Shown here: piece after piece, positions 6,988 to 14,787 of the stretch
Layout: each line of letters opens with the position of its first letter
Numbering within the stretch: position 1 is the first letter of the stretch
Source of the DNA: Bacteroidota bacterium
GTDB lineage: Bacteria > Bacteroidota > Bacteroidia > Flavobacteriales > Weeksellaceae
Direction of reading: 5' to 3'
Assembly: GCA_023394415.1 (NCBI GenBank)
Contig: JAEXAR010000031.1
Span: forward strand, 1-18,273
DNA: 18,273 bases
The notes under the pieces: generated by a model
Databases searched by the model: none
Seen by the model: the letters and a program-made list of their open reading frames with translations, nothing else
Told to the model about the DNA's origin: nothing
Made by a program: the position numbers and the translations under genes

Positions 6988-7878
6988 TTAATCACAATAA
7001 CAAGCAGGTCTTCCGAATGAATAAGTTAAACTTAAAGTAACACTGTTTACCCAATCTTTAGAATGAATGTTACCAACATTTATATTTGCCATGTAATCTG
7101 CTGCACGTTGTTTTGCTACAGTAATATAAGGTTCTTGATGAAGGTAAGATTTAGTGGAACCTGCATTTTGTGTGATATCTTTATTATAGGTTAGTCTGAT
7201 ATCTTTATTGTCTATAGTACTATAATCTATACCGTCAGAAAACGTAGGTTTAAACATTAATTCACCGGAAATAGCCCAATTATAATTAAATTTATATTTT
7301 AAACCCGCTCCGAAAGGAACCGCCATTACCATTTTATTTGCCGATGATGTTTCAGCAGTAGTAACAAAATCATTGTCTGTTGCAGGTACTACAGGTGTGC
7401 CATTTACCCTGTTAAAATCATTTACAAATGTTATTCTGGCGCTGTTATAAAACAAAGTTCCAAAACCTCCGAAGACGTAAGGGCTCAGCATAGATTTTTG
7501 CTCGTCATTTACAGGGAAGAAATTGTATTCGAAAAGTACATCTGCTTCCATACCGGAGTTTGTACCCTTTAAGCCCCTCATTCTTCTGTATTCTTCTTTA
7601 GCATAGGAATCATTAAACTGAATATGACTAAAACCCAAATCAAATCTTAAAGTTTGATAGGGGTTAAAATTCATCCTGTAAATAAGCCCTCCGTAGAAAG
7701 GTATACCATTTTGTGAAAAGCTACCTCCAAATGGCTTCTGTAGAAAATAATTGGTACGTCCTATATCACCCACGAGATTGCTCATCCCAAGTCTCAAGCC
7801 AAGTTCGTGTCTTTGTGCCTGAAACCCCGATGCCAATAAAACTGTAAATAGGAATAAAAAAACTCTTTCCTTTAGCAT
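6988..7878 (-). CDS. DUF6089 outer-membrane barrel, PorG-like (T9SS)
   Basis: A 296-residue protein with a signal peptide (MLKERVFLFLFTVLLASGFQAQ) and a body of alternating aromatic/polar strands typical of a small outer-membrane beta-barrel. RHELGLRLGMSNLVGDIGRTNYF after the signal and the spaced strands ending TLSLTYSFGRP fit DUF6089, the family that, as I remember it, includes PorG, an outer-membrane component of the type IX secretion system. That assignment is from memory and only moderately sure. I start at the ATG at 7878. A longer frame from 7926 would place 16 extra residues over the -7 box TATATTTG and in front of the signal peptide, which makes no sense. It is the first gene of the operon with uppS, bamA and two Skp-like genes. 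A predicted T9SS cargo lies at 14788-17901. Confidence 0.75.
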   Translation of the reverse strand: MLKERVFLFLFTVLLASGFQAQRHELGLRLGMSNLVGDIGRTNYFLQKPFGGSFSQNGIPFYGGLIYRMNFNPYQTLRFDLGFSHIQFNDSYAKEEYRRMRGLKGTNSGMEADVLFEYNFFPVNDEQKSMLSPYVFGGFGTLFYNSARITFVNDFNRVNGTPVVPATDNDFVTTAETSSANKMVMAVPFGAGLKYKFNYNWAISGELMFKPTFSDGIDYSTIDNKDIRLTYNKDITQNAGSTKSYLHQEPYITVAKQRAADYMANINVGNIHSKDWVNSVTLSLTYSFGRPACYCD

Positions 7879-7912
7879 TAAGCGTGGTATAAAACTCTTT
7901 ATAAAATTTGTG

Positions 7913-7942
7913 CAAATATAAAACATTTTTGTTTTAGGGAAA
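7913..7942 (-). promoter_or_regulatory. Promoter of the DUF6089-uppS-bamA-ompH operon
   Basis: On the minus strand TATATTTG (7920-7913) is a full match to the -7 box. At 18 nt upstream lies TTTC (7942-7939), one base off the TTTG -33 box. Transcription would start near 7906, giving a leader of about 28 nt to the ATG at 7878. Confidence 0.55.
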
Positions 7943-8030
7943 TTCTTAAGGTTTAGTTAAATAACAATAAAAAAGTATAAATTTTTGTAATAAAAACGAA
8001 GAATGGTAACATTTATTCTGATAAAATTTT

Positions 8031-8063
8031 AAAACAACAAAAAATCCCTCTTTCGAGAGATTT
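8031..8063 (-). terminator. Intrinsic terminator after the wzc-like gene
   Basis: On the minus strand a 9-bp stem (8063-8055 with 8050-8042, one G-U pair) closes a GAAA tetraloop and is followed by a T-rich run (8045-8031). It starts only 4 nt after the stop codon of the kinase gene and ends the polysaccharide operon. Confidence 0.85.
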
Positions 8064-8067
8064 TATT

Positions 8068-10569
8068 TTAGTTTCTACTAAAAAATTTCTTTAAAGCATT
8101 CTTTATTTTAATTAATTTCGGTTCTTTATAGTTTTTGTCCTCATCAAAGTAGCCGTAACCATAACCATAACCGTAGCCATAACCGTAGCCATAACCGTAG
8201 CCATAACCTTGTCTTGTGTCAAAATCGTTATAAACCAGTCCAATATTTTTTACCTCATGGTTGTGATATTTCTCTGCAATAGGTTTCAGCATATATTTTT
8301 CAGTATACTCGTGTCTTACTACATATACACTGGCATCTGCCAGTTTCATTAATTCAAATGAATCCGCAACCAATCCCGCAGGAGGAGAGTCAATAATGAT
8401 AAAATCATAAATCTTACGCAACTCTTCAATAAAGGTCATGTTAGTTTGGCTCATTAACAATTCCGATGGATTTGGAGGTATAGGACCAGAAGTTGCCACA
8501 TGCAGTGCCGGAATATTTGTTTGATTAATAATCTGATCAACTGAAACCTCTCCCGTAAGATAATTTGAGATTCCAAATTTATTATTCACTTTAAAATCAC
8601 CAAAGATTTTTGGCTTACGCAAATCCATCCCAAGTAATATGGTTTTTTTGCCGCTTAAAGCTAATACTGAAGCAATATTAATAGAACAATATGTTTTACC
8701 CTCACCTCCAACAGATGAAGTAACCAAAATAACTTTGCTTTTTCCGTCTTCATTATACAAAAACCTTAAGTTAGCCCGAACTCCTCTAAATGCTTCTGAT
8801 ACAGAAGATTTAGGTTGTTCTATAACGGTTAAGTTATTTTCATTATTGTTCTTACCAATTACCCCCAAAAGAGGAATCTTGGTTACAGTAACAATTTCTC
8901 TAATATTTCTGATCTTATTATCGAGAAGTTCACCCAGTATTAAAAACAGCAAAGGAATGGAGAGCAATCCTCCTATGATAGCATATTTCGTCTTCTGTAA
9001 ATCCGGAGCAATTGGTCCTTGATTGGTGTTTTTTGCTTCATCAATCACAGTTAAATCTGTATGATTGGTTGCCACTCTCATTTGAGTTTCTGCCTGTTTT
9101 GTAAGAAGCGTATTATAAGTGGTTTCGATAATGTTATATCCCCTTTCTACATCAAAGTATTTTCTTTGTTGATCGGGAAGATTTACCAACTCCGATTCTG
9201 CTTGGGAAATTTGTGAATTAATGCGGTTTATTTCATTATAATATCCAGCATAATATTGTTTCAAACTGTTCCCCGAGTTATTTCTCGCTTCGTTGATTAA
9301 ACGATTAATTTCTCGCATCGGCTCAGATTGAGGCGTATAAATTGTAGAAAGTTCTCTTCTTTTGGCATATAGAGCCTTAAGGTCAGAAACAGAAGCCGTA
9401 AAAGCTCCATCATTAATATCTGCAGCATTAAGGCTGATGATACGGTCTATATTTGATGAAGCCAGTGAATTTTTAACAGAATTTAGAGAATTGACTTTTG
9501 TAAGAAGTTCCGCACGTTTAGCTTCAAGTTCTGAAATTTTCTGCAAATTTCTTTTATCTTTTCCTTCTACATCAAAAAGTCCTTCATTTATTTTAATCTG
9601 ATTTAGTTTTTGTGCTGCTGAGTCAAGCTTCACCCTAATCATTTTGATGTTATCTGCTAAGTATTTCTCTGTATTTTTATCTACTTTATTTTGATCAATC
9701 AGTCTTTTATTGATTAGTGCATCGACACTGGTATTCAAAAACTTCACAGTACTATTAAGATTATAGCCCTTTTTGGTGAGGATCATAATACTTGAAAGTT
9801 CTTTATCGAAATCAACATCCAGTGTTCCTATAATAGAATTTACTGCATCATTCACAGTATGAAGATTAACGATAATATTATCAAGTCCTAAAGTACTTTC
9901 CTGAGGATTTTTAATTAATTTAAATTTTAAATTTTCAGAAACATACCATTGGTTTACGGATATTATTTTATTTTGTGGTCTTTTATATCCTTCCACAATA
10001 TGGAAATTCTCTGTATTGTAATTATAAAGTTTTATGGAATGTCCTTCATCAGGAATTTTTACTTCATAACGATCTCCACCCTTTGGTATTAAAGTAATGG
10101 GATAATTAACCTGCTGTAGATGATTTCGATCAATTTCTAAAAAGACAGGTGAGTCAAACTTGTCAAGATGTGCTGTTTTTAGGGTTCCACTGCTTGAATA
10201 GTTTGTAAAAAGGTCGAGCTCTTTAACCAGATATTCATTATGACTTCTGGAAAGAATCATTTTTTTAAGCAAAATCCCGTCTTGATTTCCATTTTGCCCC
10301 CAAATAAAGTTAATGGATTGATTTGGAGTAAAATAGCTGGCTGTATTATTGGAAATACTTAATGAAAGACTGGATGCATATATACGCTGTGCGTAATAAC
10401 GGTTGTACATATAATAAATACCATAACCAATAGTTCCCATGATTAGGAACCAATACCAATTACGCAAGAGTCTTCTTAAGAAATTCTGTGGATCAAAAAT
10501 CGAAAAAGATCCAACTTTTTCACTGGTCTCTGACTTTGCTTTATCTTCAATATGTTTTTCAGGAATCAT
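8068..10569 (-). CDS. Wzc-type polysaccharide co-polymerase and tyrosine autokinase
   Basis: An inner-membrane protein that controls chain length and export of polysaccharide through cycles of tyrosine autophosphorylation. 833 residues. A first membrane helix (about 38-56) opens the Wzz-type periplasmic domain, which includes long helical stretches (about 300-480). A second helix near 525-545 leads into the cytosolic BY-kinase: EAFRGVR (EX2RX2R oligomerisation motif, about 590), Walker A VGGEGKT (about 620-627), Walker A' GMDLRKP (about 648) and Walker B IIIDSPPAG (about 725). The tail has the expected tyrosine cluster, here an uninterrupted (Gly-Tyr)10 at residues 788-807 followed by FDED. 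It starts 1 nt after the wza stop, so the two are coupled. Kinase and transmembrane parts are fused, as in Proteobacteria and other Bacteroidota; a separate phosphatase is not in the window. Confidence 0.92.
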   Translation of the reverse strand: MIPEKHIEDKAKSETSEKVGSFSIFDPQNFLRRLLRNWYWFLIMGTIGYGIYYMYNRYYAQRIYASSLSLSISNNTASYFTPNQSINFIWGQNGNQDGILLKKMILSRSHNEYLVKELDLFTNYSSSGTLKTAHLDKFDSPVFLEIDRNHLQQVNYPITLIPKGGDRYEVKIPDEGHSIKLYNYNTENFHIVEGYKRPQNKIISVNQWYVSENLKFKLIKNPQESTLGLDNIIVNLHTVNDAVNSIIGTLDVDFDKELSSIMILTKKGYNLNSTVKFLNTSVDALINKRLIDQNKVDKNTEKYLADNIKMIRVKLDSAAQKLNQIKINEGLFDVEGKDKRNLQKISELEAKRAELLTKVNSLNSVKNSLASSNIDRIISLNAADINDGAFTASVSDLKALYAKRRELSTIYTPQSEPMREINRLINEARNNSGNSLKQYYAGYYNEINRINSQISQAESELVNLPDQQRKYFDVERGYNIIETTYNTLLTKQAETQMRVATNHTDLTVIDEAKNTNQGPIAPDLQKTKYAIIGGLLSIPLLFLILGELLDNKIRNIREIVTVTKIPLLGVIGKNNNENNLTVIEQPKSSVSEAFRGVRANLRFLYNEDGKSKVILVTSSVGGEGKTYCSINIASVLALSGKKTILLGMDLRKPKIFGDFKVNNKFGISNYLTGEVSVDQIINQTNIPALHVATSGPIPPNPSELLMSQTNMTFIEELRKIYDFIIIDSPPAGLVADSFELMKLADASVYVVRHEYTEKYMLKPIAEKYHNHEVKNIGLVYNDFDTRQGYGYGYGYGYGYGYGYGYGYFDEDKNYKEPKLIKIKNALKKFFSRN
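8149..8208 (-). repeat. Tandem repeat encoding (Gly-Tyr)10 in the kinase tail
   Basis: Sixty bases encode ten Gly-Tyr pairs. On the minus strand the first part is an exact 12-nt repeat (GGTTATGGCTAC) three times over, followed by less regular 6-nt units (GGT/GGC with TAT/TAC). Gain or loss of 6- or 12-nt units by slippage keeps the frame and changes the number of tyrosines in the autophosphorylated tail. Confidence 0.9.
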
Positions 10570-10570
10570 T

Positions 10571-11425
10571 TTACAGTCTTGAAATTAAGAGATAGATGGA
10601 CATGGCGGTAGTAAGTAATGATACGCCTGTTGTAACGGTTTGTAGTGGATCTTTTCCAAAACCATAGAAACTCTTGGATCTGGTATTGAGATAAATCATA
10701 TCTCCATTCTGAAGCCAATAGTATGGTGAATTCATTATATCTTCTCGAGTAAGATCTAGAGTCACGGTTTTTATGCCTTCCGGATAATACCTTTGAAGCT
10801 TTACAGATTTTCGATCAATCGTTCTGTTAAGCCCTCCGTTTTGCGCAATTGCTTGCATAATGTTTAGCCGTGGTGTGTAAGAAGTTTTTTCACCGGTAAG
10901 ACCTGTTGTTTCAATATCACCAACAATGTAATATTTAATTCCATCAAGATTAAGCCTCACCTCAGATTTTCCTTCAAGGAAATTTTCGTTTACTTTGTTC
11001 TGTATTTCTTGAGAGATGTCCTCAATTGTTCTTCCTTCGGCTTTTAAATATCCTATACCAAAAACATATATATCGCCTCTGCTATCTACTCTTATGCCAT
11101 TGAAATAAACTCTGGCATTCCCCCCTCCAGCTGAACTTACAGAGACATTTCCTCCTCCACCAGATTCGTTTCCATTTTCTCCATTTGTGGTATTGAGTCT
11201 CGAATAAAATTGCGCTGCATCGCCTTTAGGTGTGGTAACGATGTTAAGAGTAAACATATCATTTTTAGTAACCCTGTATTCCTGAACGTTATAAGGAACT
11301 AGACCTTCTTCATTAATAACCAAGCTTTCATTGGGTTGCATATATCTTACTTCCTGTGTTGATATACACGATTGTGTAAGAAAGGCTAAGAAGGATATAA
11401 CTATTAATTTTAAAAATTTCATCAT
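10571..11425 (-). CDS. Wza-type polysaccharide export lipoprotein
   Basis: The outer-membrane component through which exopolysaccharide or capsule leaves the cell. 284 residues. The signal peptide ends in a lipobox (LTQSC, lipidated Cys20 from the first Met), so the protein is a lipoprotein. The Poly_export domain follows (about 48-160: YRVTKNDMFTLNIV, then VDSRGDIYVFGIGYLKAEGRT), then an SLBB-like part (about 163-225: YYIVGDIETTG, NIMQAIAQNGGLN). A hydrophobic segment at 262-281 could be the helix that crosses the outer membrane in Wza proteins. Residues 79-104 are a Gly/Asn/Ser-rich insertion inside the export domain. Two ATGs in a row (11425, 11422) can serve as start. The gene is 25 nt after the WecA-like gene and 1 nt before the kinase. 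Confidence 0.9.
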   Translation of the reverse strand: MMKFLKLIVISFLAFLTQSCISTQEVRYMQPNESLVINEEGLVPYNVQEYRVTKNDMFTLNIVTTPKGDAAQFYSRLNTTNGENGNESGGGGNVSVSSAGGGNARVYFNGIRVDSRGDIYVFGIGYLKAEGRTIEDISQEIQNKVNENFLEGKSEVRLNLDGIKYYIVGDIETTGLTGEKTSYTPRLNIMQAIAQNGGLNRTIDRKSVKLQRYYPEGIKTVTLDLTREDIMNSPYYWLQNGDMIYLNTRSKSFYGFGKDPLQTVTTGVSLLTTAMSIYLLISRL

Positions 11426-11450
11426 TTATTAATATGATACAAAAATATAA

Positions 11451-12569
11451 TTATTTTACTGACTTAGTATATCTCATTATTAAATCGGGAAGGTAAGCTC
11501 CAATAAAACCTAATCCCATCACGATTAGGAGTAACAAATTCGGATTTACCAACCTGAAGAAATATGCCACAGCAACAATAAACAAATAATAAATTAAAAT
11601 ATAAAATGTTGAGCGGCGATGCGTAAGTCCAAGTTTCAAAAGTTTATGGTGAATATGATTCTTATCTGCCTCAAAAGGTGATGTTTTTCGGGCGAGCCTT
11701 ACAATAATAACGTTCAAGGTATCTACAATGGGCAAGATGAGTATTGCTACAGCAATTACAGGTGCAGAACGAAGATGATAACGCGGAATATCAACCTGAT
11801 GCCTATCTATAAAAATATCGATGAAGCAAATAGACGTAAAAGCCAGTAAAAATCCTAATAGCATAGATCCCGTATCACCCATAAATATCTTATACATCCT
11901 ATAATTAGAGAAATTATAATAAAGAAAACCCAGTGTGCTGCCAATAATAATAAGGGTAAGGATTACCAACGGATAATGGTATTCATTAAGCTTAAAATAA
12001 GTAAAGCCAAAAAGTGCACTTGCCAAAACTGAATAACTTCCGGCAAGCCCATCTATACCATCAATAAGATTGAAGGCGTTGATGAGGATAATAAACGTTA
12101 TGATACTGAACACAACACTCAAAAAATAACTAAGTTCATAAATTCCAAAAAGACCGAATAAACTTCTAATTCTAACATCTGAACCGATTACGATGATTAC
12201 TGAAACAATTATTTGGGCGATAAGTTTTTTATAAGCCCTCATTACCACAATATCATCCATTACTCCTATATAAAGCAGTATCACAAGTGATGCAAAAAGA
12301 AAACGATATTGGTCGAAAAGTTCATAAGCAAAGATTGGTGCGCAAACGCCAATTGAATAAAAAATTGCAATTCCTCCAAGATTAGGAATTTTACGAAGGT
12401 GTGAGCTACGAAGACCAGGCTCATCCATTAAGTTTTTTCTCCGGGAGATTTTCAGTATTGTCGGAATTGTAAAGAAGGTTAACAAAAATGAAAGTATTAA
12501 CCCAAATAAAATTTTTATATAGAAAATATGAATTCCATATATATTGAGTAAGTTTTCAATATGATCCAT
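11451..12569 (-). CDS. WecA/MraY-family phosphoglycosyl transferase
   Basis: A polytopic inner-membrane enzyme that transfers a sugar-1-phosphate (often GlcNAc-1-P or a related HexNAc) from its UDP form to undecaprenyl phosphate, the first step of lipid-linked glycan synthesis. 372 residues with about ten or eleven hydrophobic helices. Family motifs are all present: DD105-106 in GVMDDIVVMRAYKK, NAFNLIDGIDGLAG (164-177) with Asp170 and Asp173, MGDTGSM (230-236), and the C-terminal cytosolic HIHHKLLKLGLTHRR (305-319). The HxHH...GxxH loop points to the WecA/TagO/WbpL side rather than MraY. It sits 66 nt after the GT2 gene and 25 nt before wza, so it probably primes the polysaccharide exported by those genes. 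The exact sugar cannot be read from sequence. Confidence 0.9.
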   Translation of the reverse strand: MDHIENLLNIYGIHIFYIKILFGLILSFLLTFFTIPTILKISRRKNLMDEPGLRSSHLRKIPNLGGIAIFYSIGVCAPIFAYELFDQYRFLFASLVILLYIGVMDDIVVMRAYKKLIAQIIVSVIIVIGSDVRIRSLFGLFGIYELSYFLSVVFSIITFIILINAFNLIDGIDGLAGSYSVLASALFGFTYFKLNEYHYPLVILTLIIIGSTLGFLYYNFSNYRMYKIFMGDTGSMLLGFLLAFTSICFIDIFIDRHQVDIPRYHLRSAPVIAVAILILPIVDTLNVIIVRLARKTSPFEADKNHIHHKLLKLGLTHRRSTFYILIYYLFIVAVAYFFRLVNPNLLLLIVMGLGFIGAYLPDLIMRYTKSVK

Positions 12570-12635
12570 CTTGTGCTCATAGTATTTTTCTTAATTCCCA
12601 CCCTCTTGTTAGAAATTCTTAATAAAGTTAAAGAA

Positions 12636-13625
12636 TTAAATTAATTTTCTAATAAGATTTTCCAAACCGGATAAATAGAATAGGTAATAAATTTTTTTCT
12701 TAACCGGCAAAGATAAAAGATAATTTTTGCCGAAACGCTTGTACATTAATATTTTATATGTATTTATATTGTTTCTAAATATGAATTTTTTCAGCTCAGC
12801 AGACATTATCCTGTAATGAGACTCATCCTTTACAAAGGCAAGATAAGCAAGAAATGTGTAAACACCTTCTAAAACTTGGAAATCTTGCAACGCTTTAGCT
12901 TCTTTTGCAAATTTAGATTTTGAAAAAAATTCTGATACATCCTCTACCGCTTTTAGGATATCAAGACCTTTAAGAGTGTGGGTTTTAGAGATTGACTCCT
13001 GTCTTTCAAAATATTGGTAATGATAGTTTTGCGTTTGCGAAATGACATTACTGTCTAGCAATAATTGTGGAATCAGCTGAATGTCTTCGAAATGAATTCC
13101 CTTTTTAAAACGTTTACCGTTAAAAAGTTCTTTTTTAAAAATCTTATTACAGGCAAAATAGCTTATATCTGAAAATACAGAAAGATCCTCTTTAAGTATA
13201 ATTTTTTCAGGCTTGTTAGGAAGTTGGGTAAGTTTCTGAAGCACTTTCTCCTCTTCATCAACTTTTTGTAAGTTACAAATAACGATTTCCGCTTGGTGTT
13301 TTTCTGCAAGTGCGTACATATCTTCAAACATGGTTTTAGTAACATAATCGTCACTATCTACAAAGCCTATGTATTTGCCCGTAGCACGATCAATACCATA
13401 ATTGCGGGCGTCACTTAAACCTCCGTTCTCTTTTATGTAAGATTTTATTTTATCGGGATACTGTTTTTGGAAATCTTCAATAATTTTTTGTGATTGGTCT
13501 TTGCTGCCATCATTTACTACAATAACTTCATAATCGTCAAGAGTTTGTGAAACTAGTGATGTAAGACATTTATGAAGATATTGCTCTACGTTGTAGACCG
13601 GAACAATAATGGAAACCTTTTTCAT
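12636..13625 (-). CDS. Family 2 (GT-A) glycosyltransferase
   Basis: Adds a sugar from a nucleotide-sugar donor to a growing lipid-linked glycan on the cytosolic face of the membrane; donor and acceptor unknown. 329 residues. The GT-A domain is clear: VSIIVPVYNVEQYL (4-17), VVNDGSKDQS with Asp39 (36-45), ENGGLSDARN (66-75), the DSDD metal-binding motif (90-93), and the probable catalytic ED pair at 180-181 (HFEDIQL). The C-terminal third (about 225-329) is helical and basic, ending KKKIYYLFYLSGLENLIRKL, possibly a membrane-surface anchor. Its ATG overlaps the upstream TGA as ATGA (13622-13625), so it is translationally coupled to the arginase-fold gene. It resembles capsular and EPS GT2 enzymes of the CpsI/EpsJ type. 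Confidence 0.9.
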   Translation of the reverse strand: MKKVSIIVPVYNVEQYLHKCLTSLVSQTLDDYEVIVVNDGSKDQSQKIIEDFQKQYPDKIKSYIKENGGLSDARNYGIDRATGKYIGFVDSDDYVTKTMFEDMYALAEKHQAEIVICNLQKVDEEEKVLQKLTQLPNKPEKIILKEDLSVFSDISYFACNKIFKKELFNGKRFKKGIHFEDIQLIPQLLLDSNVISQTQNYHYQYFERQESISKTHTLKGLDILKAVEDVSEFFSKSKFAKEAKALQDFQVLEGVYTFLAYLAFVKDESHYRIMSAELKKFIFRNNINTYKILMYKRFGKNYLLSLPVKKKIYYLFYLSGLENLIRKLI

Positions 13626-14701
13626 TTAATGAAATTAAAAAGCCTTTGGGTAAGAAAGCCACGTTTTGCACTTTCATAATCATCTTGGGAGCAGGCTAAA
13701 CAGTTTTCAATTTTTTCATCTGATCCAAAATACCAAAGATTACTAAATGTATCTCGTTTAAATGCATATTGCTCATCATCAATCATTACCCAGAAAGTTT
13801 CGTAGCTTCTTTCTTTGGGATGCGATTTCTGAATGTTGATGCCCTCCAAAAGATACCAAATCATTTGAGCAAGAAGCTGTTGATTAAGGATGCTTTCCGT
13901 CTCAAAATTTACATTGAAGATACCCACAGAGTTAAGTTTTTCGCTCAAGCCAACCTCTTTCATATACATGCATATTTCCCTTCGGTTTAGTCCATTAATT
14001 TGTGGATGTATTGAAAAAGGCTCATTAAAACTCTCGATTGCATCACAATTGATTGTTACCAAATTTGCTGTTCGAAAATAGGGCTCTGTTCTCACTGTGC
14101 TGTTCATCATTTCTGCTAGCCGTACTACATCGAATTCTACTTCTTTGATGAGTTTTATGCTGTCAATTTCATTAAGATGTTTCTGATATCCCAGATGATG
14201 GTAATTTTTGATTGAGAAATTTTTAATGGATAAAAGTTTGCTCAAAAAGTTTTTTTCATTGATCTCTTCTCCGTCATTTGAAAGTGATACTACATTAGAA
14301 ACCTGAACATAATTAATGTTTTTTCGATGAAAATTTAATGCAGAAAACATCGAAAATGCCAAATCATTACTTCCTCCGATGATTACAGGAATAGTATTTT
14401 TATAATGACAAGCAGAAATCACTTCTTGCACGATGTAATGGGTATCCTGTATTGTTCTGCCCGAAATCAAATCTCCAAAATCATACATAGGAAGTTCAAA
14501 ATCGTAACCTGAGAGTTTATAGAGTTGATTTCTGAATGGCGTAAAGTCAGGTGATTCTGCACCACCTTTTGCCCCTCTAAAGTCAGAAACGAACATCAGC
14601 GCAATACCATTCTCCGGTATATCATCAACCATTTTTGCACCGAGTTGCCATTTTTCAAATTTTGTTTTCCTTGGAGGTATGATAAAATCCTGAAAATCCA
14701 T
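13622..14701 (-). CDS. Degenerate arginase-fold protein (formimidoylglutamase-like)
   Basis: A 359-residue member of the ureohydrolase (arginase) superfamily by overall pattern, of a Bacteroidota type that I recall being labelled formimidoylglutamase. Residue numbers are from the ATG at 14701. The metal-binding motifs are degraded: where arginases have GGxH, this has GGSN (109-112); where they have DAHxD, SNVVS (135-139); where they have SxDxD, TINCD (216-220). At most one of six Mn ligands (D220) remains, so the usual hydrolysis is very unlikely. The fold markers IPVIIGG and QMIWYLLEGIN (287-297) and a C-terminal extension of about 60 residues (YETFWVMIDDEQYAFKRD) are kept. MDFQDFIIPP looks like the natural N-terminus; an upstream ATG at 14728 adds nine residues. 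It overlaps the GT2 start by ATGA and follows a terminator. Function unknown. Confidence 0.72.
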   Translation of the reverse strand: MDFQDFIIPPRKTKFEKWQLGAKMVDDIPENGIALMFVSDFRGAKGGAESPDFTPFRNQLYKLSGYDFELPMYDFGDLISGRTIQDTHYIVQEVISACHYKNTIPVIIGGSNDLAFSMFSALNFHRKNINYVQVSNVVSLSNDGEEINEKNFLSKLLSIKNFSIKNYHHLGYQKHLNEIDSIKLIKEVEFDVVRLAEMMNSTVRTEPYFRTANLVTINCDAIESFNEPFSIHPQINGLNRREICMYMKEVGLSEKLNSVGIFNVNFETESILNQQLLAQMIWYLLEGINIQKSHPKERSYETFWVMIDDEQYAFKRDTFSNLWYFGSDEKIENCLACSQDDYESAKRGFLTQRLFNFIK

Positions 14702-14730
14702 CAATCTAAACTTATATTCTTTATACAAAT

Positions 14731-14769
14731 AAACAAAAAAAAGGTCACAATTAAAACTGTGACCCTTTT
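14731..14769 (-). terminator. Intrinsic terminator after the T9SS cargo gene
   Basis: On the minus strand a stem of about 12 bp (14769-14758 with 14749-14738, containing GGGTCACA/TGTGACC and one G-U pair) is followed by eight T's. It lies 18 nt after the stop of the secreted-protein gene and separates it from the polysaccharide operon. A weak -7-like TTTATTTG (14733-14726) just downstream may start the next transcript. Confidence 0.88.
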
Positions 14770-14787
14770 GTAGATGATAAAAGTAAC

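Noticed and set aside
6984..6995. GTG start for uppS overlapping the DUF6089 gene
   Set aside because: An ATG 4 nt after the upstream stop gives a normal-length protein; the GTG adds four residues without support.
6693..7040. Plus-strand open frame of 115 codons across uppS and the DUF6089 gene
   Set aside because: Antisense to two well-supported genes, with Phe/Asn/Ile-rich composition typical of chance frames in AT-rich DNA.
7879..7926. Sixteen-residue N-terminal extension of the DUF6089 protein
   Set aside because: It covers the -7 box TATATTTG and would put charged and aromatic residues in front of a clean signal peptide.
8639..9022. Plus-strand open frame of 127 codons inside the kinase gene
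   Set aside because: It is antisense to conserved kinase sequence, has no promoter or family resemblance, and is a shadow of the real frame.
11440..11447. TATTTTTG upstream of the wza-like gene as a promoter
   Set aside because: No TTTG at 18-20 nt upstream, it lies in a 25-nt gap inside an operon, and such boxes occur often by chance in AT-rich DNA.
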